DNA of 64,000 bases from Pinibacter aurantiacus (GCF_019130065.1 NZ_JAHSPG010000001.1:496001-560000), one strand, 5' to 3'. Positions 9,901 to 17,738 are shown, numbered from the stretch's first letter. Notes: generated by a model not told the origin, from the sequence alone. Program-made: numbers and translations.

Positions 9901-10461
9901 ACCGACAGAACTGAACTGAAGCACATCGCCCTTGTCCGCTCCAATCTGAAACGAGCCATCACCCTGGGTTATAGCAGCCCGTTTATTGTCTTTATTGAAA
10001 ATGGTAACGCCTTGCAAAGCCGCACCTTTTGTGTCGGTGACTTTACCGGTGATGGTTGCAATGACAGCGGGCTTTGCCTCTTTAGGTGCATCCATTGTTT
10101 TATCTTCTTCCTTGCGAAGAATCACGTTGGTGCCGATTATTTTATAGGCAAGCGATGTATTTTTAAGACATGCAGCCATAGCGGCATCAATGGTGGCGCT
10201 TTTCAGCGACACTGATATTTTCTGGTCGAAAATATCTTTGCTGTCGTAAAAAAAGTGATAGCCCGATTGATCTGTAATCGACTTGAACACTTTTTCCAGC
10301 GAACTATTTTTCTCATTTAAATCGATCTTTTGGCTAAGGCCGGTGGCACTTACCTGTAGCAGACCGATCAGCAGTATTAAACTGGTTACCTTCATAACCC
10401 TAACAATTTTCTTAAGCAGCCGTGATTTGGGCACGACAATAGTAAGAGAATAAAAATTCAT
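6931..10461 (-). CDS. SusC/RagA TonB-dependent transporter with STN signalling domain
   Basis: A 1176-residue outer-membrane barrel that imports an oligomer with its SusD partner, powered by TonB. Domains in order: a long N-terminal leader with a hydrophobic segment (VTSLILLIGLLQVSA), an STN/secretin domain (about 47-120, DLNEKNSSLEKVFKSI), a carboxypeptidase-regulatory-like domain (about 137-205, ITGKVTDTKGAALQG), a plug starting VVVVGYGSLKRKDLTGSV and holding the SusC signature NDPLYIIDG, and a barrel ending IFGLRVAF. The STN domain means it can signal to the FecR protein encoded upstream. The start ATG at 10461 directly abuts a plus-strand TACATTTG box. Confidence 0.96.
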   Translation of the reverse strand: MNFYSLTIVVPKSRLLKKIVRVMKVTSLILLIGLLQVSATGLSQKIDLNEKNSSLEKVFKSITDQSGYHFFYDSKDIFDQKISVSLKSATIDAAMAACLKNTSLAYKIIGTNVILRKEEDKTMDAPKEAKPAVIATITGKVTDTKGAALQGVTIFNKDNKRAAITQGDGSFQIGADKGDVLQFSSVGYQSKDVTVGTSTNYHVVLAIANSPMEQVVVVGYGSLKRKDLTGSVSTVNVEEVRDIPFTSVDQALAGKAAGVQVVQADGSPGGVASIRVRGGTSIMGGNDPLYIIDGVQVTPQDRYIKTPGEVVDPVARAGVADDGISSIGGGFSRGLNSLAGLNISDIESIDILKDASATAIYGSKAANGVVIITTKKGNYDEKPIFQLNNYTGFSVPIKSKLLNADQYKIIMKEAAQNLIDEQTAAGEVPDATASSIINDPNFLGTKNTDWLDLVLRNGLTQNTDISVRGGGKKSRYYTSISYSKQAGVVKNTDFSRLSGKINLDNEISKKFRFNLNLDYGFTNNNITNGAYSQALYAPPTVAPYNPDGTYTNLTGNALGATNYSGFQNPLLLLNGINLGKNAAFLGSLALEYKILPDLKFRSQASMNYNLYRQRNYTPSSALVSTSSGSSDSKGGVGSQGQTEALSYLFENTLNYNKEFNANSRIDVVAGTSWQSDKSSSFQASGQTYPDDRILNNLGAAAVTLPNTSSSYESSLLSFYLRANYTLKDRYIVTLTGRSDASSKFAPDEQVGYFPSAGLAWRMSQEKFLRNVKWLDELKLRASAGYTGTQNIGNYLYRTLYTTGTINGTNAVIPTQLGNDKIKWESTLQKDAGIDVSLFKSRLNASVGIYEKQSSGLLFTQPLPSSSSYSTLTANLADIRNRGIEIALQGTIIQTKNFSWRSAFNLSSNKSLVTNLNKDYVDPNHGSVLSAGSSSIILSNTVLRTGYPVGQFVGAKFTGIIQDKGQLEAYRKTYPYYMFFTPYMNIGDPMYFIPDSGYAAGFPDNYQLIGSATPKFYGGFTNTFSYKNISLTALLTYSYGGNILYMADVQNQYVSDLSNKGVHILDRWTPTHTNTDVPRLIYSQNASGPSSNNIYSSSYLKLKSVTLNYQFSDKLMRKLQMQSAMVYVSATNLFTVTKYPGQDPEVSNDPYSLINGYTDANAYPSVKQYIFGLRVAF

Positions 10462-10469
10462 TACATTTG
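10462..10469 (+). promoter_or_regulatory. Plus-strand TAnnTTTG box (antisense to susC leader)
   Basis: TACATTTG matches the Bacteroidota minus-7 consensus and begins one base after the susC start codon complement. No TTTG minus-33 box lies at the usual 19-20 nt distance, so the promoter is weaker than its cluster B counterpart. It is read away from susC towards fecR. Confidence 0.4.
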
Positions 10470-10474
10470 TTTAG

Positions 10475-10570
10475 TTTGGTTTGATAATTGAATTCGTCCG
10501 GAAAGTAATTTCCATTCACTTAGATAACCAATCATACACGCAAAGTGGTCGTAACACTTTGCGTTTTTTT
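10475..10570 (+). ncRNA. Predicted ~95-nt cis-antisense RNA to the susC leader (cluster A)
   Basis: Predicted only from signals: a TACATTTG box at 10462 would start transcription near 10475, and an intrinsic terminator with seven Ts on the plus strand ends at 10570. The RNA would be fully complementary to the 5' leader of the minus-strand susC mRNA. cis-encoded antisense RNAs in the anti-sigma/susC gap are known from Bacteroides fragilis Don-type loci. Cluster B has the same arrangement. The exact ends are estimates. Confidence 0.45.
10538..10570 (+). terminator. Plus-strand intrinsic terminator inside the fecR-susC gap
   Basis: A 10-bp perfect stem (acgcaaagtg and its complement) with a 7-nt loop and a T-run of seven on the plus strand. 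On the minus strand, where fecR and susC are transcribed, the hairpin is not followed by Us. It therefore fits a transcript running plus-ward, for which no protein-coding gene exists here. Confidence 0.75.
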
Positions 10571-10633
10571 ATTTGGCTAAAGGAATGGTTGTTAAACAAG
10601 TTGGCGTCTTACATAAGCTATGTTTTAAAGTGA

Positions 10634-11800
10634 TTAATTATGCTGTTTAATGGTTAACGTTTGTTGTTGCTGATCAATTATGAACTCGTAATTCAGGTAG
10701 CTGAATATTTCCAGCATTTCCTGTAAACTCGTTTTTCTTGCTATTTCACCGTTGAATTTTCTGTTTTCCAATTTTCCCTCGTACTGCACTTTTACATTAT
10801 ACCATCTGGCAACCTGGCGCATTACTTCGGGAAGGCTCGCATTGTTGAATTTAAACAAACCGTTTCTCCATGCAATTACTTCACCAACGTCTACACCGCT
10901 CACCAGTCGTAGCTTTTGGTCATTAGGGTTCAGTTGTGTTTGCTGTCCGGGATCGAGAATAAAACTTTCGTTATTATTTGTTACCCTGGCTTTGCCTTCT
11001 ACCAATGTTGTTTTTAAAGAAGGTTCGTTGTCGTACGAATTGATGTTGAACGCAGTTCCGATATCTTCCACCATTTGCTTGCCGGCCAAAACCCTGAACG
11101 GTGCAGATTCATTGTGGGTTACTTCAAAATAAGCTTCACCGGTAATTTCAACTTTTCTTTGGTTGCCAATAAATTTTGAAGGATATTTTATGGAGGAGCT
11201 TGCGTTCAACCAAACGCCAGTGCCGTCTGATAGTGTGATATGATACTGTCCGCCGACGGGCGTCGTTAATACGTTGTAGGCAATTTCTTCTGTAATATCT
11301 TTTTTTCCTGAAGCATTATACTCGATACTTCCGTCGGCTATTTTGTTAATGGCAATGTCCCCTTGCGTTGCAACGCTGCCTTTTTGTACATCTTCCAGAA
11401 TAACTTTTTCACCACTTGCCAATGTTAAGATTGCTTTGTTTCCTCCGGGAACAATCTTTTTTTCGTTGCTAACAATCGTTTGTTTTGCAGGCTCTATGTT
11501 TTTCGATGTAAGTAAATAATAACCGGCACCAAACAGGCAAGCCGCGAAAACCGCAGCGGCGGCCCATTTGAAATAGATTAACCTGGAGGTTCTTTGAGGC
11601 GTCTCTTTTCGATTTATAAAATCGCTAAACATTTCATTAGCAATCACTTCTTCGCCGTTTGCCTCTGCGATCCATTCAGTAATGTCTGATCCGGGTATGC
11701 TCAGTTCATGAAACCAGTTGTCCAGTTCTTCCCTCTCTTCGGTTGAAAGACCGGCGCTGTGATATTTTTCAATAAGCAAGTTGAGGCGTTCTTGTTCCAT
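10634..11800 (-). CDS. FecR-type anti-sigma factor (cluster A)
   Basis: A 388-residue single-pass inner-membrane regulator that holds the ECF sigma factor until the STN-type SusC signals. The order is a cytoplasmic helical head (1-75, with the GLSTEEREELDNWFHE pattern), one transmembrane helix (WAAAAVFAACLFGAGYYLL, about 76-95), a periplasmic FecR beta domain (TTPVGGQYHITLSDGTGVWLN, then LTGEAYFEV-like and AFNINSYDNEPSLKTTLVEG) and a C-terminal DUF4974 domain (ASLPEVMRQVARWYNVKVQY). It is divergent from the sigma gene with a 119-bp gap and stands 172 bp from susC. Confidence 0.95.
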   Translation of the reverse strand: MEQERLNLLIEKYHSAGLSTEEREELDNWFHELSIPGSDITEWIAEANGEEVIANEMFSDFINRKETPQRTSRLIYFKWAAAAVFAACLFGAGYYLLTSKNIEPAKQTIVSNEKKIVPGGNKAILTLASGEKVILEDVQKGSVATQGDIAINKIADGSIEYNASGKKDITEEIAYNVLTTPVGGQYHITLSDGTGVWLNASSSIKYPSKFIGNQRKVEITGEAYFEVTHNESAPFRVLAGKQMVEDIGTAFNINSYDNEPSLKTTLVEGKARVTNNNESFILDPGQQTQLNPNDQKLRLVSGVDVGEVIAWRNGLFKFNNASLPEVMRQVARWYNVKVQYEGKLENRKFNGEIARKTSLQEMLEIFSYLNYEFIIDQQQQTLTIKQHN

Positions 11801-11907
11801 GCGTTTGTGTATGTTACCATGTTAAGATGCACAACAAAGCCGCTACCGTTACTCCGGAAAAATTATTTTTTTGTTACCCGTAAAACTTGGCGAAATGAAT
11901 GATTTTG

Positions 11908-11915
11908 TAGATTTG
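11908..11915 (+). promoter_or_regulatory. TAnnTTTG-like box before the cluster A sigma gene
   Basis: TAGATTTG matches the Bacteroidota minus-7 consensus; a TTGG lies about 17 bp upstream as a weak minus-33. If used, transcription would start around 11922. That would leave almost no leader before the conserved reading frame, which bears on the unusual start discussed for the sigma gene. Confidence 0.35.
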
Positions 11916-11919
11916 AAAC

Positions 11920-12507
11920 ATCGAAGCGTATTCCCATTATAACGACCAAAACCTCATCAACCTCTGGCAACAGGGCGATGAAGCTGCATTTGAGAGCATT
12001 TACAGGCGCTATTTAATGCCTATGCTTTCCATTGCTTATAATAAAACGGGTGACAGGGAAATTGCAAAGGAACTCGTGCAGGAATCGTTTATTGATCTTT
12101 ATACACACAAGACTTCCATCTCTTCCGATACTTCCATCAAGTCATATTTGTATGTGATTCTGAAAAATAAAATACTAGGCATTTACAGAAAGGAGAAAGT
12201 GCGCCAGAAGTATTTTGCAAATATTGCCGGGAAAGAAATCACACACGTTGACACGACTGCTCAACATATAGAAACCCGCGAGCTCGAACAATTACTGAAG
12301 AATGAAATCGAAAATCTTCCGGAGAAATGCAGGATGGTTTTCAAACTTAGCCGCGAAGAATTTTTATCTGATAAAGAAATTGCTGAGCGAATGGATATTT
12401 CGCTTAACACTGTTGAGCAACATAAACGAAAGGCCCTGCGCATGCTGAGAACTTCACTGGGCAATTATGCAGAGATCGCAATATTGTTGTTTTTGTTGAA
12501 GAAGTAA
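11920..12507 (+). CDS. ECF RNA polymerase sigma factor (cluster A), non-canonical start
   Basis: An ECF sigma-70 factor of about 195 residues. Region 2 runs from LINLWQQGDEAAFESIYRRY through ELVQESFIDLYTHK and SYLYVILKNKILGIYRKEK; region 4 is LPEKCRMVFKLSREEF with the HTH SDKEIAERMDISLNTVEQHKRKA. The first in-frame ATG is at 12007 (next 12016), which would remove the conserved start of region 2. The conserved frame reads back to a stop at 11914 without any ATG, GTG or TTG. The best-placed codon is ATC at 11920 (I-EAYSHYNDQNL), which resembles family N-termini if read as M. Either a rare start codon, a mutated start or a sequence error is present. Confidence 0.85.
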   Translation: MEAYSHYNDQNLINLWQQGDEAAFESIYRRYLMPMLSIAYNKTGDREIAKELVQESFIDLYTHKTSISSDTSIKSYLYVILKNKILGIYRKEKVRQKYFANIAGKEITHVDTTAQHIETRELEQLLKNEIENLPEKCRMVFKLSREEFLSDKEIAERMDISLNTVEQHKRKALRMLRTSLGNYAEIAILLFLLKK

Positions 12508-12585
12508 AGAACGCTTTTATTAACAAAAACAGATTTTATACAAATCCGGCTTGCACCGGACATGTATAACTGTATTCCTTAGGTA

Positions 12586-12779
12586 ATGTCGTTTCCTTAG
12601 GCAAATCGAATTTTGTAGTGTTAATGTCCTACGGACAAAGGTCTCCTTTCTTTGGAAGTTTCTATTGATATCAATGCCCTACGGGCAAACGTTCCGCATA
12701 GCGGAACAATATCAATAGAAAATCAGCGGAAATGAGCCTTATTGCCCGTAGGACATTAATGTGCTAAAGAAAACGACAT
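12586..12779. repeat. REP/BIME-like nested palindromic element, copy A
   Basis: A 194-bp non-coding element with four nested inverted repeats: outer ends 12586-12600/12764-12779 (atgtcgtttccttag), then 12621-12638/12742-12759 (ttaatgtcctacggacaa), 12659-12671/12709-12721 (tttctattgatat) and a tip 12691-12697/12701-12707 (gttccgc). It also holds short REP-like hairpins (tgtcctacggaca, tgccctacgggca). It lies between the convergent sigma and thioredoxin genes and marks the border of clusters A and B. A second copy lies at 55685-55887. No transposase is nearby. Confidence 0.85.
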
Positions 12780-12796
12780 CGATTTATAACGTAGGC

Positions 12797-14086
12797 CTAT
12801 CCCGCATCTTTTGCACTAAAATATTTTTGTTTAACCAGCTCTTTCATCTTTTTTCCTTCTTCAGATGAGCCGTATGGCGTTGTTATCTTCATTGGCACGC
12901 CGAGACAATCTCTCACTACACCACCGGGCACTTTAGGATCTTCATACGAAGTAATGGCCGTCATCACTTCGTACGCTTTTTTATAGTCTCCGCTTTTTGC
13001 GTAAGCAGCGCTGAGGTATAAAACAGTTTCTTTAGTGGGCACAAGCTCAAATGCTTTCGACGCAATTGTGATCACTTGTTTCGATTCATCGTCGGAGATC
13101 TTTGCGTCTTTGAAAAATTCTGAAGAAACGAGGGAATAACAAAATTGCTGAAACAGATACGGATGACTCTCCCCGTATTTGCCACCAAGAGCTATAATCT
13201 TTCTCAGGCCTTCGTTGTAATTTTTAGTGTTGAGATCTTTCTCTGCATCAATAATTTCCATGTACATATCTTTCTCTCTAAGAGGGGCTTTCTTTATCAC
13301 ATTGAAATGAGCGTTGAATGCTGCGGTATCTTTTTGCGCAAGCGCTGCATTGCCCGCACGTACAACGATGCGGTACATGTTCGTGCTGTACAAAGGATAG
13401 CCAACATACTTTTCATATACGGTGTCATACTTCAGTAATGTTTGAAAAATAAAACCATCTCTTGGTCTTGACATGAACCTGGAAAGGATCATGGCTGTTT
13501 CTTTTGATTTCAATTGCTCTTCCGACAATCCTTTTGCATATTGCTCTACGTAGCTGTACACTTTTTCCGGATGCACTTTATTCAGGATACCGAAAACATA
13601 TTCATTCACCATCTGTGGATTTCTTTCACCGGCGTTCCATCTTGCTTCATATGCTGCTTCTTTTTTCGCAACGTCGGAAGTGAGTGCTTTTTTTGCTCTG
13701 TCTAAAAACACAGGGGCGTCCATATAGCCAACTTGTACGTCCAATAAATTTCCTTTATTGTCAAGCCACATATACGTTGGATAGGCTCCTGCTTTGTTCT
13801 TTTTAAACACGCCGTGTGCAGTGTCTTTTTCGCCGTCGAGTTTTAAGCAAACAAAATTCGCGTTGAAGTAATCGCCCACTTCTTTTACGGGAAAAACTTT
13901 TGCTTCCATCAATTTGCAAGGTCCGCACCAGGAAGCCATTACATCTACAAAAATGTTTTTGCCGGATTTTACTGCCAGCGCTTTCGCGTCTTCAAATGAC
14001 ATCTTTGAAAATTGTATTCCCTGCGCACCTGCTTGTGTCATTCCAATTACAAGTGCCAAAATGTTTATGATTATTATTTTCTTCAT
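12797..14086 (-). CDS. Exported thioredoxin-fold protein with helical tail
   Basis: A 429-residue protein with a signal peptide (MKKIIIINILALVIGMTQAGAQ). A thioredoxin domain fills about residues 25-140, with the canonical motif WCGPC (Cys54 and Cys57) in VDVMASWCGPCKLM and cis-proline in AYPTYMWLD. The remaining ~280 residues are helical and TPR-like (NEYVFGILNKVHPEKVYSYVEQ, YLSAAYAKSGDYKKAYEVM). It probably reduces or isomerises disulfides in the periplasm and uses the tail for partner binding. It is the last gene of the cluster B run, 14 bp after the PKD-like lipoprotein gene. Confidence 0.9.
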   Translation of the reverse strand: MKKIIIINILALVIGMTQAGAQGIQFSKMSFEDAKALAVKSGKNIFVDVMASWCGPCKLMEAKVFPVKEVGDYFNANFVCLKLDGEKDTAHGVFKKNKAGAYPTYMWLDNKGNLLDVQVGYMDAPVFLDRAKKALTSDVAKKEAAYEARWNAGERNPQMVNEYVFGILNKVHPEKVYSYVEQYAKGLSEEQLKSKETAMILSRFMSRPRDGFIFQTLLKYDTVYEKYVGYPLYSTNMYRIVVRAGNAALAQKDTAAFNAHFNVIKKAPLREKDMYMEIIDAEKDLNTKNYNEGLRKIIALGGKYGESHPYLFQQFCYSLVSSEFFKDAKISDDESKQVITIASKAFELVPTKETVLYLSAAYAKSGDYKKAYEVMTAITSYEDPKVPGGVVRDCLGVPMKITTPYGSSEEGKKMKELVKQKYFSAKDAG

Positions 14087-14100
14087 CGTTGTTTGTTGTT

Positions 14101-15543
14101 TTAATTTTTATCAGTGAGGTCAACAATCAGATCGCAAATTCCTTCTTTGCGCCTTGTTTCAGTTGCATTCAATCCACCAACGGTGCCGATGTTGTAAGTA
14201 GTGAATCCTGCTTTTTTTCCTGTTGCCTGCGCATTCACAAAGGCAACTTTTAATTCAGCACCATTCAGCTCGAGAAAATTGATATTGTACCCAGAGCCAA
14301 TATCCATTAGTAATCCGCCGGATTTCGAAACAATATTGTACGCGTATATTTTGGTGTCTGCGGCATAGAATAGATAATTAGCAATAGTTGTAGCTGACGT
14401 GTATGCAGTTGCATTTTGCAAATCAGTTGCTGTTGGCGCGTATTTATCTTTTGCGGTAAATGTAAGTGCCTGTGCATTGGCAAGGAAGGTCAAAATATAA
14501 GGAGTGCCACTTCCATCTTTACACACAGCAAAGAAATTGTTACCGGCTGTGCAGCCGCCGTACAACATTGTCAGGCCTACATTGTTTGCGTCAAATATCG
14601 AAGCTGTAGCATCCGTTATAAACGGATTCAACGCTCCTGCGGTATTATTGTGTGCCAGGAAACGTTTGTTCTTGTCATCATAAAATGTGGCCCTGGTAGA
14701 TGTTTCATAGAAGCCAAAAGGCGCCAGTGAGAAATCACCAAGCATTTCTGGCTTGTACAAAACTTCACCGGAGTTAACGGAGCGGTTGTACACTTTGCCA
14801 CCGATGATGAGATAGTCATTCAACCCTGTAGTGGAACGGGCCACATATTTAGTTACATTCAGATCACCATCGTCTTGTAAAGGCAGATAGAATGATTGGC
14901 GCACACCCCGCAATTTTATAAAAGTTACAGGATCAGCAAAAATGCCACCACGGCCATCTTTATTTAATACTAATACTTCTGCAGGCATAGAGGATTTTTT
15001 AGGGTAGTAAGAGACACTTACAGGATTCTTTCCCAATGCTTCCGAACCATTTGCATTTTCATAAATATTTGTGCTGAGCTTGCCCGTTGCGGTATTATAG
15101 AAATCCAATACAGCATTTCCATTGTCATTTCCCAACACCATTATGCCAGTTGTAAATTCATTTGCGACAACAAGCTTGGTGGTTGATTTGTAAAAGATAT
15201 TTGTTTTTTTGTCGGTCACTTTGTACACAAGCGTGTACGAACCCGGCGCCATTTTAGCTGGCACAGTAAGGTTATGCTCAAATGACAAAGTGTCTGCGGC
15301 ATACTGCGTTGTCGCATCAAACGCATACCACACATATGAAAGATTGGATGTATCATTCAAAACTGTAGCCAGTAACGGAACGATGTTAAACTTCTCGTCC
15401 ACTCCTATTGTTGTTGTATCGGGAATATTAGAGATCGTCACATCATTCAATTGTGTAAATGATGTAGAGGAATTGTCTTTTACGCAGGAAGCCAGCAATA
15501 ACAGGCCTCCCAGCGTTGTTAAAAATAGAGAAGATAGTTTCAT
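14101..15543 (-). CDS. PKD-like family surface lipoprotein
   Basis: A 480-residue lipoprotein (leader ending LLLLASC). An Ig/PKD-like segment (about 30-130, with SYVWYAFDATTQY and PGSYTLVYKVTDKKTNIFYKST) is followed by a beta-propeller-like repeat region (GIMVLGNDNGNAVLDFYNTATG and similar blades to the end). The family is typically found downstream of SusCD pairs in Bacteroidota and probably helps bind or display the SusCD substrate on the cell surface; the ligand is unknown. It is separated by 37 bp from the DUF4843 gene and by 14 bp from the thioredoxin gene, consistent with one operon. Confidence 0.85.
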   Translation of the reverse strand: MKLSSLFLTTLGGLLLLASCVKDNSSTSFTQLNDVTISNIPDTTTIGVDEKFNIVPLLATVLNDTSNLSYVWYAFDATTQYAADTLSFEHNLTVPAKMAPGSYTLVYKVTDKKTNIFYKSTTKLVVANEFTTGIMVLGNDNGNAVLDFYNTATGKLSTNIYENANGSEALGKNPVSVSYYPKKSSMPAEVLVLNKDGRGGIFADPVTFIKLRGVRQSFYLPLQDDGDLNVTKYVARSTTGLNDYLIIGGKVYNRSVNSGEVLYKPEMLGDFSLAPFGFYETSTRATFYDDKNKRFLAHNNTAGALNPFITDATASIFDANNVGLTMLYGGCTAGNNFFAVCKDGSGTPYILTFLANAQALTFTAKDKYAPTATDLQNATAYTSATTIANYLFYAADTKIYAYNIVSKSGGLLMDIGSGYNINFLELNGAELKVAFVNAQATGKKAGFTTYNIGTVGGLNATETRRKEGICDLIVDLTDKN

Positions 15544-15580
15544 AATCTTAAATAGTTAAGTCATCAATGTTTATGGATTT

Positions 15581-16297
15581 TTAGAATGCGGCCCACGGCA
15601 GAATTCTGTTGCCATTCTCGTCGTTCACAATATTGTTGGTGAAGTAGAGGCACACTACCCTGCCGTAGCTCATCCAGTACGATACGTTGTATGGTGCTTT
15701 AGTGGCAATCGCTTGCGTTGCTGGAAAATCACCACCCTGGAAATGGATGCATACATTGTGTTTCACACGCGAGTAGGCACCGTAGTAAAGTGACAACCAT
15801 GAATCCCAATAACTTGGCTTCACTAATTGATTTGTAAATAATATCCTTGCATTCAACTTGAATGGATAGCCCGCATCCAAATCACCAGTCGCTTTAATTG
15901 TAAGGCCCAATGAAAAATACTTTGAGTCAAGCGCAGCGTCTTTTTTATATAATATCACTGGAACCTGAACGCTGTACGCGCCTTTAGGAAATACATATTT
16001 TTCTTTCAGCTTTTCAAAATGGACCCCTTCTACCGCATCCGTTTTTGAAGGGTTTACGGTAAGTGTAAACTCTTTGTCTTCAGCCAGTTTATCGCCAAGA
16101 AGATTAATGGTCAGGAAGACTGTATCAGACTCGGTTAATGATCCGGCTAGAGAGCGTGTGAGGCTATCGTTGGTATCAGTAAAACTTGCAAAATATACTG
16201 CAGGTTTCTGCTGATAAGTTTCCATTTTATTTTTAGAGCATCCCGCCGCGATGATCACCACGGACACAAATGCTGGTAATATATGTTTGTATCTCAT
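15581..16297 (-). CDS. DUF4843 lipoprotein
   Basis: A lipoprotein of about 238 residues; the ATG at 16297 (MRYKHILPAFVSVVIIAAGC) gives a clean lipobox. An upstream in-frame start at 16333 would overlap the susD end and add a non-signal extension. The body matches the DUF4843 pattern: YFASFTDTNDSLTRSLAG, a central VFLTINLLGDKLAEDKEFTL beta-sandwich, VEGVHFE and a C-terminal YWDSWLSLYYGAYSRVKH region. These proteins accompany SusCD pairs and are likely outer-membrane accessory binding proteins. It sits directly after susD. Confidence 0.85.
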   Translation of the reverse strand: MRYKHILPAFVSVVIIAAGCSKNKMETYQQKPAVYFASFTDTNDSLTRSLAGSLTESDTVFLTINLLGDKLAEDKEFTLTVNPSKTDAVEGVHFEKLKEKYVFPKGAYSVQVPVILYKKDAALDSKYFSLGLTIKATGDLDAGYPFKLNARILFTNQLVKPSYWDSWLSLYYGAYSRVKHNVCIHFQGGDFPATQAIATKAPYNVSYWMSYGRVVCLYFTNNIVNDENGNRILPWAAF

Positions 16298-16316
16298 GAA
16301 TATTATTGTTTGAAGA

Positions 16317-17726
16317 TTATTCAATATTGCCAAATTCTTTTTCCGCTACCGGGATTGGCAGTATGTAGACTGCTTCCTTGTTTTTAAATGCAGCGAGTGT
16401 TGGTAACTTGTCCGCATTCATTCTTTTGTAGTAGTAAAACAACTGACCTTCTGCTATAAACTCCCGGCGATATTCATCGCCTATTTCTTTGTCAAGCGTT
16501 TCTCTTGTGTACGACGCGGCATCCAGTGGAGATAAGCCTCTATGCGCTCTCAATACGTTCAGATATGCCATTGCGCTGCTGACAGAAGGTTCAGCTTCAG
16601 CAGCTATGAGATACATCTCAGAAATCTTAAGCAACGGAATTACAGTGTTGTAAGTATATTTTGTAACACGTTTAGTCTTAGCAGAATTATCCTGGAACCA
16701 GCTGATTCGATAATCAGTGTTTAATCCTGAAGGGTAAATAGTATTAAGCAGGTCGGCGGATATCGAAAGGCTATTGACATTTTGACCATCCGCTACCTGT
16801 AGAAAATAAACATCCGCATACTTGGTTTTCAAATCTGGAATGGTTAGTGAAAACACATGTTCCAAAGGGAAAACGTTGTCGCCGGCTGCAGTTTGGCCGC
16901 TTGGAGAATAAGCCGGAAACAAACCTGCGTCTATGACTTCTTTTGCGTAGGCAAGTGCGGCGGTTTTATTGTTCCTGTATAGCTCAACCCTTGCAAGTAA
17001 AGCTGTTACGGCATAGTAGTTCATCCGATATCTGCGTGTGCCCGCAATTTCATTAACTTCTGTTAGATCAAATGAAGCACGGTTCGGGCCGTATGTATCA
17101 GCATCTTTTAGCAGTGCTTGTGCGGCAGTAAGATCACCCGCTATTTTATCCATCACTTGCGCTGTGCTTAATTGAGGAAACGGCACATTCGTGTAAGTAT
17201 CAACATAAGGAATGGCTTTTCTGTCGGCGCCCATTACAGGTGACGGCGCAAACAAACGCAGCACATCAAAATGCAGATATGCTCTCAGTCCTAATGCCTC
17301 GCCTTTTATCAGGTTATAATTTTTGCCTGTAAATACCTGCTTTTTATCATCAATGTAAGAGAGTAAAATGTTGGCGTTTGTGATAGATTTGTAAGCCTGC
17401 GTCCATAGTTTGGCGATTCTGATTTGCTCAAAGGCTTCTGTGTAGTTATAATTTGCTGAATTGAGGTATTTATGATTGAGCGCCGTGGGCACATTGTCAT
17501 ACGTTTGCGCCAGCACATCCGTAAATCCAAGTGTGAGCTCCGTTCCGTAAGATGACGCAGTGGTCATGTTGGAATAAATACCTGTGATTGCATCTCTAAA
17601 GCCAGCCTGCGTGGTAAAAAGCACGTCAGCTTTCATGGTGGTCTTTGGCTGTACATCCAACCATTTATTGCATGCTGTAAGTGTTGTCACCAACAGCGTT
17701 ATTGTTATTATTCTGAGAGATTTCAT
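16317..17726 (-). CDS. SusD/RagB-family outer-membrane lipoprotein (cluster B)
   Basis: A 469-residue SusD-like surface lipoprotein. The leader ends TLTAC, followed by NKWLDVQPKTTMKADVLFTT, a typical SusD N-terminus. The helical core contains IKGEALGLRAYLHFDVLRLFAP and KISEMYLIAAEAEP, and the C-terminus reads YILPIPVAEKEFGNIE, slightly shorter than most relatives. It would close over the SusC partner whose gene ends 12 bp upstream and bind an oligomeric ligand that cannot be inferred here. Confidence 0.95.
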   Translation of the reverse strand: MKSLRIITITLLVTTLTACNKWLDVQPKTTMKADVLFTTQAGFRDAITGIYSNMTTASSYGTELTLGFTDVLAQTYDNVPTALNHKYLNSANYNYTEAFEQIRIAKLWTQAYKSITNANILLSYIDDKKQVFTGKNYNLIKGEALGLRAYLHFDVLRLFAPSPVMGADRKAIPYVDTYTNVPFPQLSTAQVMDKIAGDLTAAQALLKDADTYGPNRASFDLTEVNEIAGTRRYRMNYYAVTALLARVELYRNNKTAALAYAKEVIDAGLFPAYSPSGQTAAGDNVFPLEHVFSLTIPDLKTKYADVYFLQVADGQNVNSLSISADLLNTIYPSGLNTDYRISWFQDNSAKTKRVTKYTYNTVIPLLKISEMYLIAAEAEPSVSSAMAYLNVLRAHRGLSPLDAASYTRETLDKEIGDEYRREFIAEGQLFYYYKRMNADKLPTLAAFKNKEAVYILPIPVAEKEFGNIE

Positions 17727-17738
17727 TGCCTTTAAATT

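Noticed and set aside
9682-10215. Long open frames opposite the susC genes
   Set aside because: They are shadows of strongly coding SusC frames; no start context or homology is visible.
10538-10570. Reading the hairpin as a terminator for fecR on the minus strand
   Set aside because: No U-run follows it on that strand; the T-run is on the plus strand only.
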